Positions 6,104-6,128 of a stretch of 6,128 bases of DNA are shown in pieces; the stretch's first letter is position 1, and every line of letters starts with the position of its first letter. The DNA comes from Tannerellaceae bacterium. GTDB lineage: Bacteria; Bacteroidota; Bacteroidia; Bacteroidales; Tannerellaceae. The stretch spans positions 1 through 6,128 of the forward strand of contig JAJBTP010000593.1 of NCBI GenBank assembly GCA_020860805.1, in the 5' to 3' direction. The notes under the pieces are model-generated. The model made no database searches. It was not told the origin of the DNA and was given only the letters and a program-made list of their open reading frames with translations. The position numbers were made by a program, and so were the translations under genes.

Positions 6104-6128
6104 ATCTTATTCATTGTTTCTATAAATG

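Overview
The window looks like chromosomal DNA of a Bacteroidales bacterium (phylum Bacteroidota). The evidence is a moderately AT-rich sequence, -7 elements of the TAnnTTTG type in two intergenic gaps, a methylerythritol-phosphate isoprenoid gene (ispE), a large exported S9 serine peptidase, and an ECF sigma factor followed by a short single-pass membrane protein and a lipoprotein. A Parabacteroides-like genus is possible, but the sequence alone does not settle it. Every gene I accept is on the minus strand, so transcription runs from the right edge to the left.

In transcription order, the first block (6103 to 4059) is an ECF sigma factor (5546-6103), a putative membrane-bound anti-sigma partner (5147-5542), and a lipoprotein gene (4059-5150). 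The first two are separated by 3 bases and the second and third overlap by 4 (ATGA), so this looks like one translationally coupled operon. The lipoprotein gene is broken by a single in-frame TAA (4764-4766). The reading frame continues open for another 234 codons in the same frame and ends in a transmembrane helix. The intact ancestor would be a roughly 363-residue envelope protein with a lipidated N-terminus and a C-terminal membrane span. The window's right edge cuts off the sigma promoter.

The second block (4002 to 226) holds a small four-helix membrane protein of the DUF486/DMT_6 family (3634-4002), ispE (2741-3553), and an 829-residue exported S9 family peptidase (226-2715). A good -7 element lies just upstream of the DUF486 gene and another lies in the 80-base gap before ispE. 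The peptidase starts only 25 bases after ispE and has no visible promoter of its own, so the two are probably cotranscribed. Functionally the genes are a mix: isoprenoid precursor synthesis (IspE), periplasmic or envelope peptide breakdown (S9 peptidase), an uncharacterised membrane protein, and an envelope-sensing transcription module.

The left 225 bases are noncoding. They contain a GC-rich hairpin and an AT-rich hairpin just past the peptidase stop, and farther left a 12-bp perfect inverted repeat enclosing a second nested stem. I see no RNA genes, CRISPR arrays or insertion sequences. The most interesting items are the nonsense-split lipoprotein and the sigma/small membrane protein/lipoprotein module it belongs to.
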